Shown here piece by piece: positions 13,594 to 24,945 of a DNA stretch of 64,000 nucleotides (position 1 is the stretch's first letter; each line of letters opens with the position of its first letter). Under the pieces are notes generated by a model, which searched no databases, was not told where the DNA came from, and saw nothing but the letters and a program-made list of their open reading frames with translations. Source of the stretch: Saccharina japonica (Eukaryota > Sar > Phaeophyceae > Laminariales > Laminariaceae). The stretch is from NCBI GenBank assembly GCA_008828725.1, contig MEHQ01004020.1, forward strand, positions 67,001 to 131,000. The letters run 5' to 3'. Position numbers and translations under genes: made by a program.

Positions 13594-16500
13594 CCTGTAG
13601 TAGTACATCAGCGGTGCAACAGCTATAGAACAAAAGTATAACTACGGTAAAACAAGAATAGAGTAGCTCTATTAATAGTAGTAGACAGGGCGAAGGGATG
13701 CACCGTTTGGCCTCGTCGTGAGGGGCTTGGTTATGTCCGTCCACCCTTTTAGCCGTCTCGATGATTCGGCGCCCGTCAAACCACCAGATAGTTAGTCTAT
13801 TAAATAGGCGTACAAGTCGAAGAGGGTGGTACCGTGGAAGTGTTATTGGTATGGTGCATAGGATCGTATTGTATGGTGTTGGTGTCCACGATGCCGTTTG
13901 GTTTGGTACCTTATGGTTTGATGCATGTTACGCCATTCTGTCTACGTCACTTTGTACTTGGTATGATATTTTGTGATATGGTAAGGTGTTATGCATGGTA
14001 CGGTACCTTATGAAATGGTGTAAGTTATGGCATGGTATATTTTATGGTGTATCAGGTGTGGTTGTATATCCTATAGTGTGCTTTATGGGATGGTATGGTA
14101 TGGTTTGGTATGGTATGGCATGGTATGGTATGGCATGGCATGCTATGCTATGCTATGCTATGCTATGCTATGCTATGCTATGCTATGCTATGGCATAGTA
14201 TGGTATGGTATGATATGGTATGATGCATGGTACAGTATCCTTTGGTATGAGATGGCATGGTATGATACATTGTGATATGGTGTCCCATACCAGGCAATAT
14301 GGTTCGCCAGGTATATTACCAAGGTGTAGTACTTTATCCTATGTATGGTGTGTTGTATATATGGTGTGGTGTGGGTTCGTATCGCATCGTATCGTAGGAT
14401 ACCACATGGTATCGTATGGTATGGTGTGGTATCATCTGGTAGCCGTGCCCCTCCCTGCGTGATTTGAGCGCGATCTCTTTTGCCTCGCGCGACTCCGACC
14501 CCTACCTCCCTTCCGCAGGCGGCTGTCGTCTCCCCGCAGCCGCCCTCGGCTCCGCTCGTCATCATCCCCGCTGCCAGCGTGGGGCCTTCGCCTTTGGCTT
14601 CCGTTGCATCGCTAGTGGCGATCGTCTCGGCGGATTTCGCCCTGAAGAAGGCGTTTCTTCGCGCGGGTCTGACGTTCCCGTCTAGCCTCGCGGGCATGGT
14701 GGGTCTGTTTGCAGGTGTGTTTGGGGGGCGGGCAAGGGGGGTGTGAAGTGTAAACGCACGAGAAGAGGCGACGGTAAAATTAAAGCTGTACGATATACGT
14801 TGCTGGCGAAGCCGCTCTGTTTTCCTGGGCCATGTGGTCGATATGTTTTGCCGGTGCCGCTTTGACGCCATGGACTCACCGTTTCACGCGGGCAGTGTCG
14901 GCCATTTGTAGGGCCTGTTCAAGACGCGGCGTGCTTGCCCCACTTCTCCCGTCCAGCTGGATAATTAAACATGGGTGCATGGGTGCGTCTCTTGAGCAGA
15001 CACGATAGGTTACATCGCTCGCCCACTCTGAAATCGCGCGCACGTAGAGACGGACTATAAACAACGGCAAACGAAACATGTTGGTAACGTGTTAAGACGT
15101 CGCCACGAAAGGCCCCGGCTGCTGGGGGAGGGGTGCTGAGCGCCCAGCATATGCCCAGTGGTGTTAGTGCGTGTTTCAGTACAAATGGTACTTCTTATTA
15201 TTTGAAGGCCGCGGTGTGGCCCCTGGACTGGCCACTCCCTTACACTAGAGCTATATTGTATTATAGTGTTTTTTCAATTTACCCAATCTGGTTATATTTA
15301 TTGGGTTACAATAGTCGGTCGCCCCGATGGTCTAGTGGTACCCTCGAACGCATCTAAGAGTTGATTTGCGGAGCTCAAACCCCGCGTGGGTCGGACTTTT
15401 GAGTTTATTTGCAAAAATAAATCAAAAACGGAATCAAATGCTAAGAGCGCCTATTAATAGTAGCGTGGGTAGGCACAATTCGATGAGAGTCGACGAGGGA
15501 AGAAAAGGCTGAAATCTTCTCGCGATGAAAATATAAGGCACGAACCGTAGTGGGGGAGGAGGCAGAGGAGCCTACTTTGTGACCCCAGATCTGAGTTATG
15601 ACCAGGAAGGAGAGAGAAAGGAAGGGCGAAAATAATAAATGGGATGGAAAAAAAAAAAAAAAATCGTCTCGACCCACGACAATTTCAGAATTTTCCTCAA
15701 GGCTGTGGCTGAAAAGGACCGCCTCTGACCGCACCCTACACTTGAAATAGGATAGTAAGGCCAAGAGAGACGGCCGTGACGTGACCATCCCTGACCGCCC
15801 CCTATACTAAAACTACTGTAGTATAGCAAGGCCGAAAGAGACGGCCTTGACACGCGCCCTAGACGGCCGTGGTGCGCCCCAAAAGGCGTGTCTCTTAAAA
15901 AGCATACGGCTCCGGCCCTGAATATAATACCCGTTTGTACTATCATATGAGTATGAAGCGTTCCTTATGTTCCTGTTCAGAGCGGTACGTCTCATATTGG
16001 TCCCCAGTCCCACCAGACCAGTCTTGCCTATGTTCTGTCTTGTCTTGGGTTTGGTGTGAGGCTACTGACACCGTGTTGTTGCTGCCGCCACCGTGCTGGT
16101 GCCGGTGCCGTGTGTGAACCGCAGGCCTGGTTGCGTTGGAGCGGGCTGCCCCCAAGTCGGCCGAGAAAAGCGTGAGCTTACTGGAGCCCGGATCGACTCT
16201 GCTTGCAAGGTACGTTTCGTCGCAGCCGTATATAACACACCGGGATGGGGGCGGTGAACTTATGTCATGCATGACCGTAGTCGTATGACCATAGACCTTC
16301 GCGTCCCTACATTGCCGGGACGGAGTATGTCGGGCTTTCACCAACCAGGCGCGGGGGGGGGGGGGGGGGCGGACTCATTAGTTGCTTGCCTTAAGTCGTT
16401 TGACCGTTGACCACGCATCACTTAAGCCGTTGACCTTTCGAGGCCGGGGGGAGAGGTGCAAAACTATTTATTGGAGAGAAATGTCAACATCCTGTCTTGT

Positions 16501-19500
16501 AGGAATTGGAAAAAAATGGATGTAAACATTTGGAGATACATCCAACTCTACTTGTTGTATTAATGCGATCGTTGGGAGGGAAATTTACCTCCACTGTAGA
16601 GTTGTAGCCGCTTGCTACCCAAGGCCGGCCATGCCGTCGCGCTGCTTAATCCTGTTTCCGCTTTTGGCGCGGGTCAACGGACGCAGCAGTGGCGGGCTTC
16701 ACGTTCCTTGCGCTCCCACTGCTGTAGTTGGTCTGCCTGCTCCGTGCTACGTTTTCTTGTGCTGTGCTTACGCTTGCCCTCCTCTGACTCATCGCCTCTC
16801 CCCGACCGTCGCTTGCACCCCTACCCCCAGCACTATCCGCATCCATATCCTTATCCCCATCGACATTCCTATCCTCATCCCCAGCCCTGTCCGTGTCCGT
16901 ATCCTCATCCCTGCCCCTATAAATCTTTGTCACTATCCACGTCCCTATCCTAATCCCCAGCCTGTCCCTATCCTCATAACTTTCCCCATCCCCATGCCTA
17001 TGAGTAACCGTAGCCACATCCCTGTCCCCACCCCTCCCCCTCTCCCCACCCAATCCACCTACCTCCCACCTATATCCCCATTCACACACATCTGCCCCGA
17101 CCCCCACCCCTACCTCCTATCCCTATCCGTATCCCCCTCCCTATCCCCATCTAAATCCCTATCCACATATCTACCCTAATCCCCACCTATATCTCCATCC
17201 CTGCCCCCATCGTAATCCTCAGCCTGTCCCCATCCTCACCCCCACCACCACCCCTATCCCTACCCCTCAGCTTGTCCCTATCCACATCCTTACCCCCACG
17301 CCCACATCCCTATCCACATATGTACCGCCATCGCCACCTCTATCCCCATCCCTGCCCCCATCCCCGTCCCTATCGTAATCCTCAGCTTGTCCCTATCCCT
17401 ATCCTCATCCCTATCTCCACCCTGCCCCTCACCTTGTACCTATCCCCATGCCTATCCCCACCCACTCCCCTACCCCCATTCCCATCCCTACCCTTACCCT
17501 TACCCTTACCCTTTATCCTTACCCTTTACCCTTACCCTTTACCGTTACCCTTACCTCCGTCCCCCGCTGAAGGTGGCTGCCGGTGTTCTTCGTGCCCAGT
17601 CTGGTGGTCCTCCCGCTGTCCCCTGCCCCCTCCACCGCCAACGCCGCCAAGCTCCTACTGCTTGTTTGCGGCGGCTGGTTCTTCAGCCTAGCTTCGACCG
17701 CCACCGTCGTTGGGGCTCTCTCCCCCAAAAAAACGACCACACCCACCCCCGCAGCCTCTACCGCCTCCGCCGCTTCTTCGTCGAAACCCGCTCCGCCGAC
17801 GTTCCGCTCCCCACTCATCCTCCGGCTGGCCGCGGGCGCGTCTGCGTCAGGAGTTGTAGCGGTGTTGGGGGCGTCCGGGCGGGGCCCGGGAATGTTTGCC
17901 AAGGCGGCCAAGCCAGCCGCGCAGTTGTCGATGCTGCTGTCGACTTTGTTTGGGTTTACGGCTGGCACGCGCGTCCCTCGCGGCATCTCTAAGGCGGTGC
18001 ACCCGCTGGTGACGTGTACGGCTGTGGCTATGGCTACGGCGGCGACCATTGGGAAGGGCTTTGGGCTCGGGTTTACCGACATGCTAAGGACGTACGTGAC
18101 GAAGTCGAGGCGAGTGAGGGGGGGCGGGGTATGTATCCAGGCGAGCGAACAGACCGCTCCGATCCATTGGTTGCTCTGTCGATTCATCGGCTCGTCCGTA
18201 TATCCGTGTATGCATCCGTTCTGATATTCCACACTCATCCGTCCATCCATCATTCCGTCCATTGATCTAATCCAGCAGAACGTCAATTGTTCCATCCATC
18301 TATCCATGTTTCGATCCCCTCTTGCCCCCTCCACGGCCGACCGTGGGGTTTTCCGAACGTCGGGCCTTATTCGGTCCCATCCATCCATATCATATATCTA
18401 TATGTGTTTGACACATCAGTCGGTTCACCTTTGATCCATGAGGCGATCAGTCCATCGGGCCAAGGTCTGTGGGGTGGTGTTGTGTGGTTTTTTGTGTACG
18501 GTAGGTAAAGAAAGCGCAAGAGTTGTTTCTACTGTAATGCATGCACGCACCCCTACACTGTTTTGCTTGTCTCTTGGTTTTCTGCATGTATCCCCACGGC
18601 GCGGCGTGTTTTTGCTGGTCCATGTCATGCGCCATTTCCATACCATCACCATTGTCACCACCATCATCCTCATCATCACCACCACCACCATTGGCATCAC
18701 CATTGGCATCACCGTCGTGGCGGTACTCCGTTCTGCATGCACACAGGTGTCCCGTTCACCTCGGCGCGGGCGACCTCCTGCTCGGCCTCTTGGGCCCTTC
18801 GGTGCTCTCCTTTGCCGTGCAGATGTACAGGTGAGCCTTACATTTCCCGGAGGCTTTTCCCGGGAAAACGTGTTTTTTTTTATATACGACTGGCGATAGT
18901 TGATGTTGAAACGTGTTAGTCGAGCGACGCGAGATATGCTATAACGCCTTATAGTGCTCTGGGTGGGTGGGCAGGCGAGTAGGTGCGTGATGGCGAAGCG
19001 GAGGGGCGCCATGGTGGTGGAAGAGGGGTCGGAGGAAGGGGGTGCCGATCTCGTTTTACGGATAGTGTCGTCTTCGCTCGTTCCGTGCGAAAAATGGTTC
19101 GAGCGACAACGGGGTGTGGTTGGCGTACGTACGTAGTCTGGCCAAGGAGGGGTCGGTGGGGAAGACAAAAGTATAACTACGGTAAAACAAGAGTAGAGTA
19201 GCTCTATTAATAGTAGTAGACAGGGCGAAGGGATACACGTTTGAGAAAAATAGTTCAAGCGCCTCTTTTTCCCCTGCGGTATGGAACCGTACCGCACCAC
19301 ATGGCACTGCACTGCACTGCACTGCACTGCACTGCACTGCACGGGCCTGCTGAGGCTGACGAGATAAAATTGCGTCACGGCATACGATGAGGATGCTGCT
19401 ATTAGTACATGGAAATAGTAAATACGCCCTTCACTCGCTTCGATTGCCCCGACGTGTGTCAGTGTACCGAACTTATGTTTCTGATATCGTATTGCTGTTC

Positions 19501-22500
19501 GTTTCGTTATGTTTAATTCCATTTGGTTTCGTGTCGTTTCGTTTGGTTTCGTGTCGATGCACCATCCACCCCCCCCCATCCCCGGGTTTCGATGTGTGCA
19601 GGCGACGGACCCTAATATTCAAGAACGCAAAGCAAGTGGCGGGTGGTTCCATATTCTGCGCCTCCTCGGGGCTGTTCGGGACAGCCCTCGTCTCCAGGTT
19701 AGGGTGGTCTGTCAAGCTTATAGAACTCAAGAGCTTGCTGTACGGAGGAGCATTAATCTTGCTATAGAGGTCGTCCGGTAGAGCAAGACTGAAGTCAAGA
19801 CTGAAGTCAAGACCATGTTTCTGCCCCTGTTACCGCACCTTTGTTCGGGGGGTTTTGGGCTTTTGGGGGGACAGAGTGGTGCGATTTAGAGTAAAACGTG
19901 TTTTTGTAGTACGTAGTTTTACACCTGGGTCCACGTGTTTGGTGATAGTTCGGCTTGCAGTTATATGGGAGGGTTGGTGTTTTCATTAGCCACATCAGCA
20001 ACATATTGGAGCTACAATCAGGCATATTGAGCTACAAGCAGGTACGAATTGTTTTTTCTGTAGCGAAAAGGGTCAATGCTTATGCAGCCTACATCCACAA
20101 ACTGTTGGTACTACAGTAGTTACGGGCGATTTTTGCAGCAGCTAAATGGTTAAGGCGTTTTAGCCATATTGGAGCTACATACGGTAGATACGAATTGTTT
20201 TTGCAGTAGCGAAAAGGGCCAATGCCTTTGCAGTCTGCATCCTCAAACTATTGGCACTACAGCAGTTACGGGCGGTTTATTGTATATCTTTCGAATTGCA
20301 TTATTATGATCGTTTCCTGAGTCGTGGGAGAGAGAGGTTCCTCCCCTCGGCCAGATACCTGTATCGCAGCTTCCTGCAATACCCTGAGTATCTCGACCAT
20401 CCTATTTTACGTCTCTCTCCCTACTATGCTACCGGCCGGGTTCCTAACTAGTACGGCCTACAGTTGTCTCGGATAGCCAAGCCTCCGAATGAAAGATTAC
20501 TATTCGACTCCTCCGATCTAACTCAATAAAAAAAAACGTAACGGAGGAAACATTTCCCCCCCCCCCCCCCCTTCGAAAGAAAAAATAGGGGGGGTGGGGC
20601 GGCAGAAAAGAAGGCACAAATTCCTGGCTTGGATGGACAAACCAGCAACTACCTCACGTCTCCCCCGTGCTCGTCACGGACCTCGTGCTTGCTCGTGCCC
20701 GGCGTGGGGATGCTGACCTACGCTCGATGCCTTGCTTGAAGGACTGCGTCCGAGGCCTTTCATCCCGACACCGACTTGCTCTATCCCAGTTCCCGATACC
20801 AACATGCCACATTCTACCAATAAACCCTGCTTTGTCCATTACTCTGTCTGCGGGGGGACGTTACTTCGTCTACAGACAAATCTACCCTTTTTGCATCAGC
20901 TAAATGGTTAAGGCATTTTAGCTACTGTTCCACACCCACAAACTATTGAAACCACAGTACTACCGAACACCGTGTATTCACACCTCGTCGACCCCCCCCC
21001 TTGCCGTCCCCGCCATTTCCGCGACACCACCCGCCCCCCATCGACGAAACCGCCAACCCTGGGTTTCCAGGTTGCTTGGGCTCCCCGAAGCTCTGCGACT
21101 CGCGACCCTACCCCGTAACATTACGTCCCCCCTGGCGATGGCTATATGCTCCATGCTTGGAGCGGATGCCTCCCTTGCCATCGCTATCGTCGTGATCACG
21201 GGTGTCATTGGGGCTAACTTTGGCGCTACGGCGCTGGATGCCTTGGGGTGAGAGGCTGGTAGGGGTGGTATGGTAGAGGTACAGTATATATAACTTTGTG
21301 GCCATTTTCTTTTTTGATTTGCTATGAGTATACCATGTACTCGTTAACTGAGGAGCTGAGCCAATAAGGCGTATGCCTTATAAGGCGTATGCATTAAAAA
21401 GCATGCCTTAAAAGGCAGGAGCTAGCCAAGAAGGCGTATGCCTTATAAGGCGTATGCCTTTTAAGGCATTTCTTACCGTCGGAGCTGGGGGTTGTGGGGA
21501 CGCGGTAGTCGTGGTGTGCTGCCCTATGTACCTTGCGGAAGAGGTATTGGCCGTGGTGGAGCGCTTTCGCCAGGGGTGCTTACGCTTGCAGGATAGTTTA
21601 ATTATGAATTTCCCCAGCCGCCCCCATTTATGACTATTTTCTCTCTCCCCCTTCCCTTTCCTTTTAGGCAGTGTTGCTTTCCTCCAGCCCGCCACCCTTC
21701 CCTTTCTGTCTCATCTCCCGTCCCGTACTTGCTCTCGTTTGTTTACAGTGTTGAATACATCCATGCCACCACCCCCCTCCATTCGACTCTGTCATCTCTC
21801 TACATACATTGCAATGCATATGCAAGAAAGTCCGCCTCACAAAACGGTCCTTAGTATCATACTTAGTATCATACTTAGTATCATACTTAGTATCATACTT
21901 AGTATCATAGGATGCAGCTCACCCTTCATTCGACTCGCCCAACAAGTCACGGCGCTTCGCTCGCGCTTGGTGCAAGCAATGTCTGCCTGGTTGGTGAAAA
22001 CCCAACGTGCTCCGTCCCGGCATTGTAGAGATGCGGGGGGCTATGGTCATACGACTACGGCCATGCACGACATCAGTACACCTCCCACCCCCCCCGTTTG
22101 CATGGGTACGGCCATGCATTACATGTGTACACCCCCCGTCTGCCTGGTCGGTGAAAACCCGATATGCTCCGTCCCGGAATTGTAGGGATGCGAGGCTCTA
22201 TACCTCGTATCCCTACAATGCCGGGACGGAGCACGTTGGGTTTTTACCAACCAGGCAGACGGGGGGGGGGGCGTACTCATTTGTTGCTTGCCTTAGTCAT
22301 TTGACCATTGACCACGCATCCCTGAGCGCGGGGGGGGGGGTTATTCATGTCGTGCATGGCCGTAGTCGTATAATATGACCATAGCCTCTCGCATTCCTAC
22401 AATACCGGGACGGAGCACGTCGGGTTTTCACCGACCAGGCAGACATTGCTTGCACCAAGCGTCTATGGTCATACGTCTACGGCCACGCAGTATATGAGTA

Positions 22501-22965
22501 CGCAATTCCTTGATATGTTTCGGATCGGGTAACTCACCAATGGCTTTGACACATCCCACCTGCTATTCTCGCGCATCTATATTCCGTGCAAGACACGTCC
22601 AACATGTTAGCACACCCCGCCCCCCCGTTTGCTCTGCTTCCAGACAGCCTCCGTACCCTGCAGCCCACCACCACCACCACCACCACCACCACCACCACCA
22701 CTCCCCCCTTCCCGCCTTTCATGTGTGCCTTCATTGTTTTTAACGCAGAGTCAAGGACCCTGCGGCAAGAGGGCTCGCTCAGGGCGGCAGTGCCCACGGA
22801 CTCGGCACCGCAGCCATGGTCAACGAACCCACCGCCTTTGCTTTCTCGGCGGTGGCGATGGCGCTGACGGCGACGGCTAGCACGGTGCTCGTTAGCATTC
22901 CGTCGGTCAGAGCGGCGTTGCTGTCGGTAGCCTTGGGCACGGCCTCGGCATCGCTGACTCCGTGA
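10224..22965 (+). CDS. PLGG1: Plastid glycolate/glycerate transporter, LrgA-LrgB fusion (complete, 9 exons, 543 aa)
   Basis: Exons: 10224-10333, 12782-12911, 14519-14714, 16125-16209, 17573-18109, 18747-18830, 19602-19697, 21071-21247, 22749-22965. All phases agree and the stop is TGA at 22963. The start sits in a strong context (GCTACCATGGCG). Residues 1-20 form a signal peptide ending HALGF/TARGF, the ASAFAP-like signature of import into a four-membrane plastid; a Ser/Arg-rich transit region follows to about residue 110. The LrgA half has FPSSLAGM (133-140) and RWLPVFFVPSLVVLPL (174-189). An Ala/Ser/Pro linker (about 225-250) leads to the LrgB half: VHPLVTC (317-323), LGAGDLLLGLLGPS (from 358), RNITSPLAMAI (from 428), VITGVIGANFG, and AQGGSAHGLGTAA (482-494). 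Arabidopsis PLGG1 (about 512 aa) exchanges glycolate and glycerate across the plastid inner envelope in photorespiration, and the same role is inferred here. Intron 5 uses a GC donor. Introns total about 11 kb. Confidence 0.93.
12743..12769 (+). repeat. C27 homopolymer beside the PLGG1 exon 2 acceptor
   Basis: About 27 consecutive C residues lie 12 bp upstream of the AG at 12780-12781. They probably act as the polypyrimidine tract. The run is long enough to be unstable and prone to sequencing error. Confidence 0.85.
13494..13592 (+). repeat. CAA/CAG trinucleotide microsatellite
   Basis: About 33 units, mostly CAA with CAG interruptions, inside PLGG1 intron 2. The run would read as poly-Gln but is not in an exon. 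Confidence 0.9.
13630..13705. repeat. Dispersed 75-bp repeat F, copy 1
   Basis: Nearly identical to 19166-19241. Shared words are AAAGTATAACTACGGTAAAA, GCTCTATTAATAGTAGTAGA and CAGGGCGAAGGGAT. Both copies lie in PLGG1 introns (2 and 6). Confidence 0.85.
14090..14220. repeat. TGGTA/TGCTA pentamer satellite
   Basis: Tandem pentamers grade from ATGGT to ATGCT and back within PLGG1 intron 2. Open reading frames across it (Trp/Tyr/Gly or Cys/Tyr repeats) are artefacts. Confidence 0.85.
15314..15663 (+). mobile_element. tRNA-headed SINE, copy 1
   Basis: The head GTCGGTCGCCCCGATGGTCT resembles a tRNA D-arm and pol III A box (GATGGTCTAGTGGTA), with a decayed B box near 15380. A unique body of about 270 bp follows (GTAGCGTGGGTAGGCACAAT; CGAACCGTAGTGGGGGAGGA), ending in a run of about 16 A. 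The copy at 36115-36473 aligns over its whole length. It sits sense-oriented in PLGG1 intron 3. No clear target-site duplication was found. Confidence 0.75.
16250..16376. repeat. G-tract interspersed element B (copy)
   Basis: Contains the family words GCCGTAGTCGTATGACCATA, CCGGGACGGAG and TTTCACCAACCAGGC, then a G17 run. It lies just downstream of PLGG1 exon 4 (which ends at 16209), in intron 4. Confidence 0.75.
16800..17560 (+). repeat. 760-bp pyrimidine-rich degenerate minisatellite before PLGG1 exon 5
   Basis: Degenerate units built from CCCTATCC, CCCCATCC and CCCTTACC fill the end of intron 4 up to the AG at 17571-17572. The coding-strand sequence is almost all C and T with scattered A. 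It likely supplies the polypyrimidine tract of the acceptor. Confidence 0.85.
18110..18746 (+). other. GC-AG intron 5 of PLGG1
   Basis: The conserved reading YVTKSR then CPVHLGAGD requires exon 5 to end at 18109, before GCGAGT, with the next exon beginning after CACACAG at 18746. The nearby GTGAGG at 18114 would break the frame. AG/GCGAGT matches the known GC-donor consensus. Confidence 0.75.
19166..19241. repeat. Dispersed 75-bp repeat F, copy 2
   Basis: Near-identical to 13630-13705, in PLGG1 intron 6. It is followed closely by an ACTGC pentamer run at 19301-19341. Confidence 0.85.
20030..20282. repeat. Two-unit tandem repeat in PLGG1 intron 7
   Basis: Two units of about 140 bp share TACGAATTGTTTTT, GTAGCGAAAAGGG and CAGTTACGGGCG. 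A partial third unit (CAGCTAAATGGTTAAGGC) lies at 20885-20960. Confidence 0.75.
21360..21470. repeat. AAGGCGTATGCCTT palindrome cluster
   Basis: Repeated self-complementary words (AAGGCGTATGCCTTATAAGG) lie in PLGG1 intron 8, shortly after exon 8. Single copies occur near 34245 and 40853. Confidence 0.75.
21848..21911 (+). repeat. 12-bp minisatellite CTTAGTATCATA, five units
   Basis: Five near-perfect tandem copies in PLGG1 intron 8. Confidence 0.92.
21955..22090. repeat. G-tract element B (copy, reverse orientation)
   Basis: Reads GCTTGGTGCAAGCAATGTCT, GTGCTCCGTCCCGGCATTGT, then GACTACGGCCATGCACGACA. This is the reverse complement of the copy at 53895-54060. Confidence 0.8.
22132..22268. 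repeat. Near-perfect inverted repeat of element B (64-bp arms)
   Basis: The left arm 22132-22199 (CCGTCTGCCTGGTCGGTGAA...) is the near-exact reverse complement of the right arm 22204-22268 (...TTACCAACCAGGCAGACGG), with only a few bases between. C and G runs cap the ends. The transcript would fold into a long hairpin. It lies in PLGG1 intron 8. Confidence 0.88.
22335..22470. repeat. G-tract element B (copy)
   Basis: A G10 run is followed by TCATGTCGTGCATGGCCGTA, then CCGGGACGGAGCACGTCGGG and CACCGACCAGGCAGACATTG. Confidence 0.8.
22670..22702 (+). repeat. CAC microsatellite upstream of the last PLGG1 exon
   Basis: About 11 CAC/CCA units followed by a C/T-rich stretch leading to the acceptor at 22748. 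Confidence 0.88.
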
Positions 22966-23616
22966 TGAAAAGGCCCTTCAACTTTTTGAGAACTTCACCC
23001 TGATTTCTGGGGACAATTAACGACTTGGAATTTGATTAGGGGTGCAGGCCACTGCTGTAGGGGTGTATATGGCATATGACACGATTCGCTTGGTTATCTT
23101 GATTATAGCATATAAGCTATATACACCCCCGCCCAGCACCCGACTTTGACAAATAACGCTGTAAGCTTATAAGCCCGACTGATACGTACGTAATCACATG
23201 GTATTGCAAATATTTATATGCAGTACACATCGGGTGCGAACGTATTGGGCTGGGTATTTCCTCAACGAGGAGTATGCTAATAGTCACTAATAGTCACTAT
23301 TAATAGTAGTCACATTTTGGCCTATACTACAATCAAGTGGCACCCCTCCGGTAACACGGGTCTATTAATAGGATAATTGTTTAGTCAACAGTCTTTTCAA
23401 TGGTCCCTTTTGCAACTGCACCCATGCTTTCGTGGACAGACTAGGAATGTGGTTGGCATTGGAGTTGAAACACTTTTGCAGTGGTGAAATTGGGGTTACG
23501 AACTGCATCTTCTCTATATTTCAAAGAGGCCAAAAGCCACTTGGGGGTGTTTTGTAGGATGTTTTTTTAGCGATAACTTTACAACCGCAACATGATTATC
23601 ATCGTTGTCATGGGGC

Positions 23617-23697
23617 ATTCCGTCGGTCAGGGCAAGGCGGCTTTGCTGTCGGTAGGCGGCCTTGGGCACGGTCACGGCGTCGCTGACCCCATGATAC
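23617..23697 (+). pseudogene. Diverged copy of the 3' end of the last PLGG1 exon
   Basis: ATTCCGTCGGTCAG, TTGCTGTCGGTAG, GCCTTGGGCACGG, GTCGCTGAC and a terminal TGA match 22898-22966 in order, with a few small insertions. The copy lies 0.7 kb beyond the PLGG1 stop and has no upstream exon. Confidence 0.85.
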
Positions 23698-24873
23698 GCC
23701 CATTCCAACATCGAAACCCCCTTGGTAGTGCACCCACGTTCAAAGGGGCAACACATTTGGGCATTATTAGGGCTAGTGATTTTCTGTGAGTGTTTAGTCC
23801 TAACTTTCCTTTCCTGATTTTCCTGGGGTTGTATTTTTTTAAAGGGGGAATGCTCGTATTAATACGGAAGTGTTCCTATTTTTTTGGCCCTCGGTTAAAG
23901 TTTTTGGTATCGGAAATAGTTCCTGTTTTTCCTGGTTGTTTTTGAAGAAAAGGAGGAAAATCAGGGGGGGTGGGGGGGGCGTACTCATTTGTTGCTTGCC
24001 TTAGTCATTTGACCATTGACCACGCATCCCTTTCGAGACGGAGCACCGAAAATCAGGGGGGCGGGGGTTAATCGATAGTAATGGCCCCTAGAGTTGGTGC
24101 TGGTGGTGGAGGCCTTGTTTCTACTGTCTCTCTGGGGGTTAAACGTAGAGCGCAATATGCTCGCACGCGTGAAAGGTTACACTCACGCGCATGAGGTAGC
24201 AGCAGCAGCAGCAGCTGGTTCTGCTGCTGTAAAGGGAGCGACGGGTTTTATTGACACACGACACGTTTTTTTGTATGTGAAAGTGTGGGGATTTATTTTC
24301 CAATCCCTCCGATGGAGGATGAAAAAAAAAAGTAAAGAAAAAAGTAGACCGATGTAACGTATAGAGGTAGGGAGGAAGATCGGCAGCGGCAGCAGTAACA
24401 GTTATAGCGGCAGCAACTCAGCAGCACCCGCAACAGCCACGGCGGCAAGAGAGGAAAGGAGGTGTGTACGCAAGAGGTGCAGCAGTAGCTGTGTCATAGC
24501 TTTGACAAAAATAGCTACGTCGTAGCCGGATATGGCCCGTGGAGGTAGCGATTGTATGGGACTAATGGGTGTGTGCGCTACCAGCCCCCCCCCCTAATTC
24601 CTTTGTTTCGCCGATTAATGTTAAGAGCTATTATCTGTTTGTGCACGTACAGTAGTAGTGTCGCTTGATGTCCAGGCGGCCTCCCACACGAACCACAGAA
24701 GAATAATACCATAATACCCGCATGCTGCGGTAAAGGTGCACCGTGTTTTTTCTGGGGGGGGGGTCACTTGAGGAGCTCTATACCTCCTCCTAAAAACTGG
24801 TTTGATTTTGAGGGAACTAAAACTGATTTTGGAGTGAAATAAAAGTGCTATTAATACCCGATGAACAATCCTA

Positions 24874-24945
24874 CGGCTTAAGCATAAAATGAAAAATGCT
24901 TAAGCATAAAATGAAAAATGCTTAAGCATAAAATGAAAAATGTTG
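24874..24945. repeat. 22-bp tandem repeat, three units
   Basis: GCTTAAGCATAAAATGAAAA is repeated three times in the PLGG1-POL5 intergenic region. Confidence 0.9.

Noticed and set aside
15314-15400. Possible tRNA gene
   Set aside because: D-arm-like and T-arm-like words are present but no acceptor stem pairs, and the same head recurs with a body and poly-A tail at 36115. Interpreted as a SINE.
17480-17560. Telomere-like CCCTTACCC repeats
   Set aside because: Units are irregular, grade into CCCTATCC repeats and lie inside an intron. Not a telomere or interstitial telomeric array.
18425-19579. 384-codon minus-strand frame, and a similar one at 14188-14871
   Set aside because: They overlap PLGG1 exons on the opposite strand and have no recognisable domains. 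Shadow frames of GC-rich exons and repeats.
10224-22965. Recent bacterial transfer or contamination, since LrgAB is widespread in bacteria
   Set aside because: The gene has eight spliceosomal introns, a plastid-targeting leader and a fused LrgA-LrgB order as in plant PLGG1.
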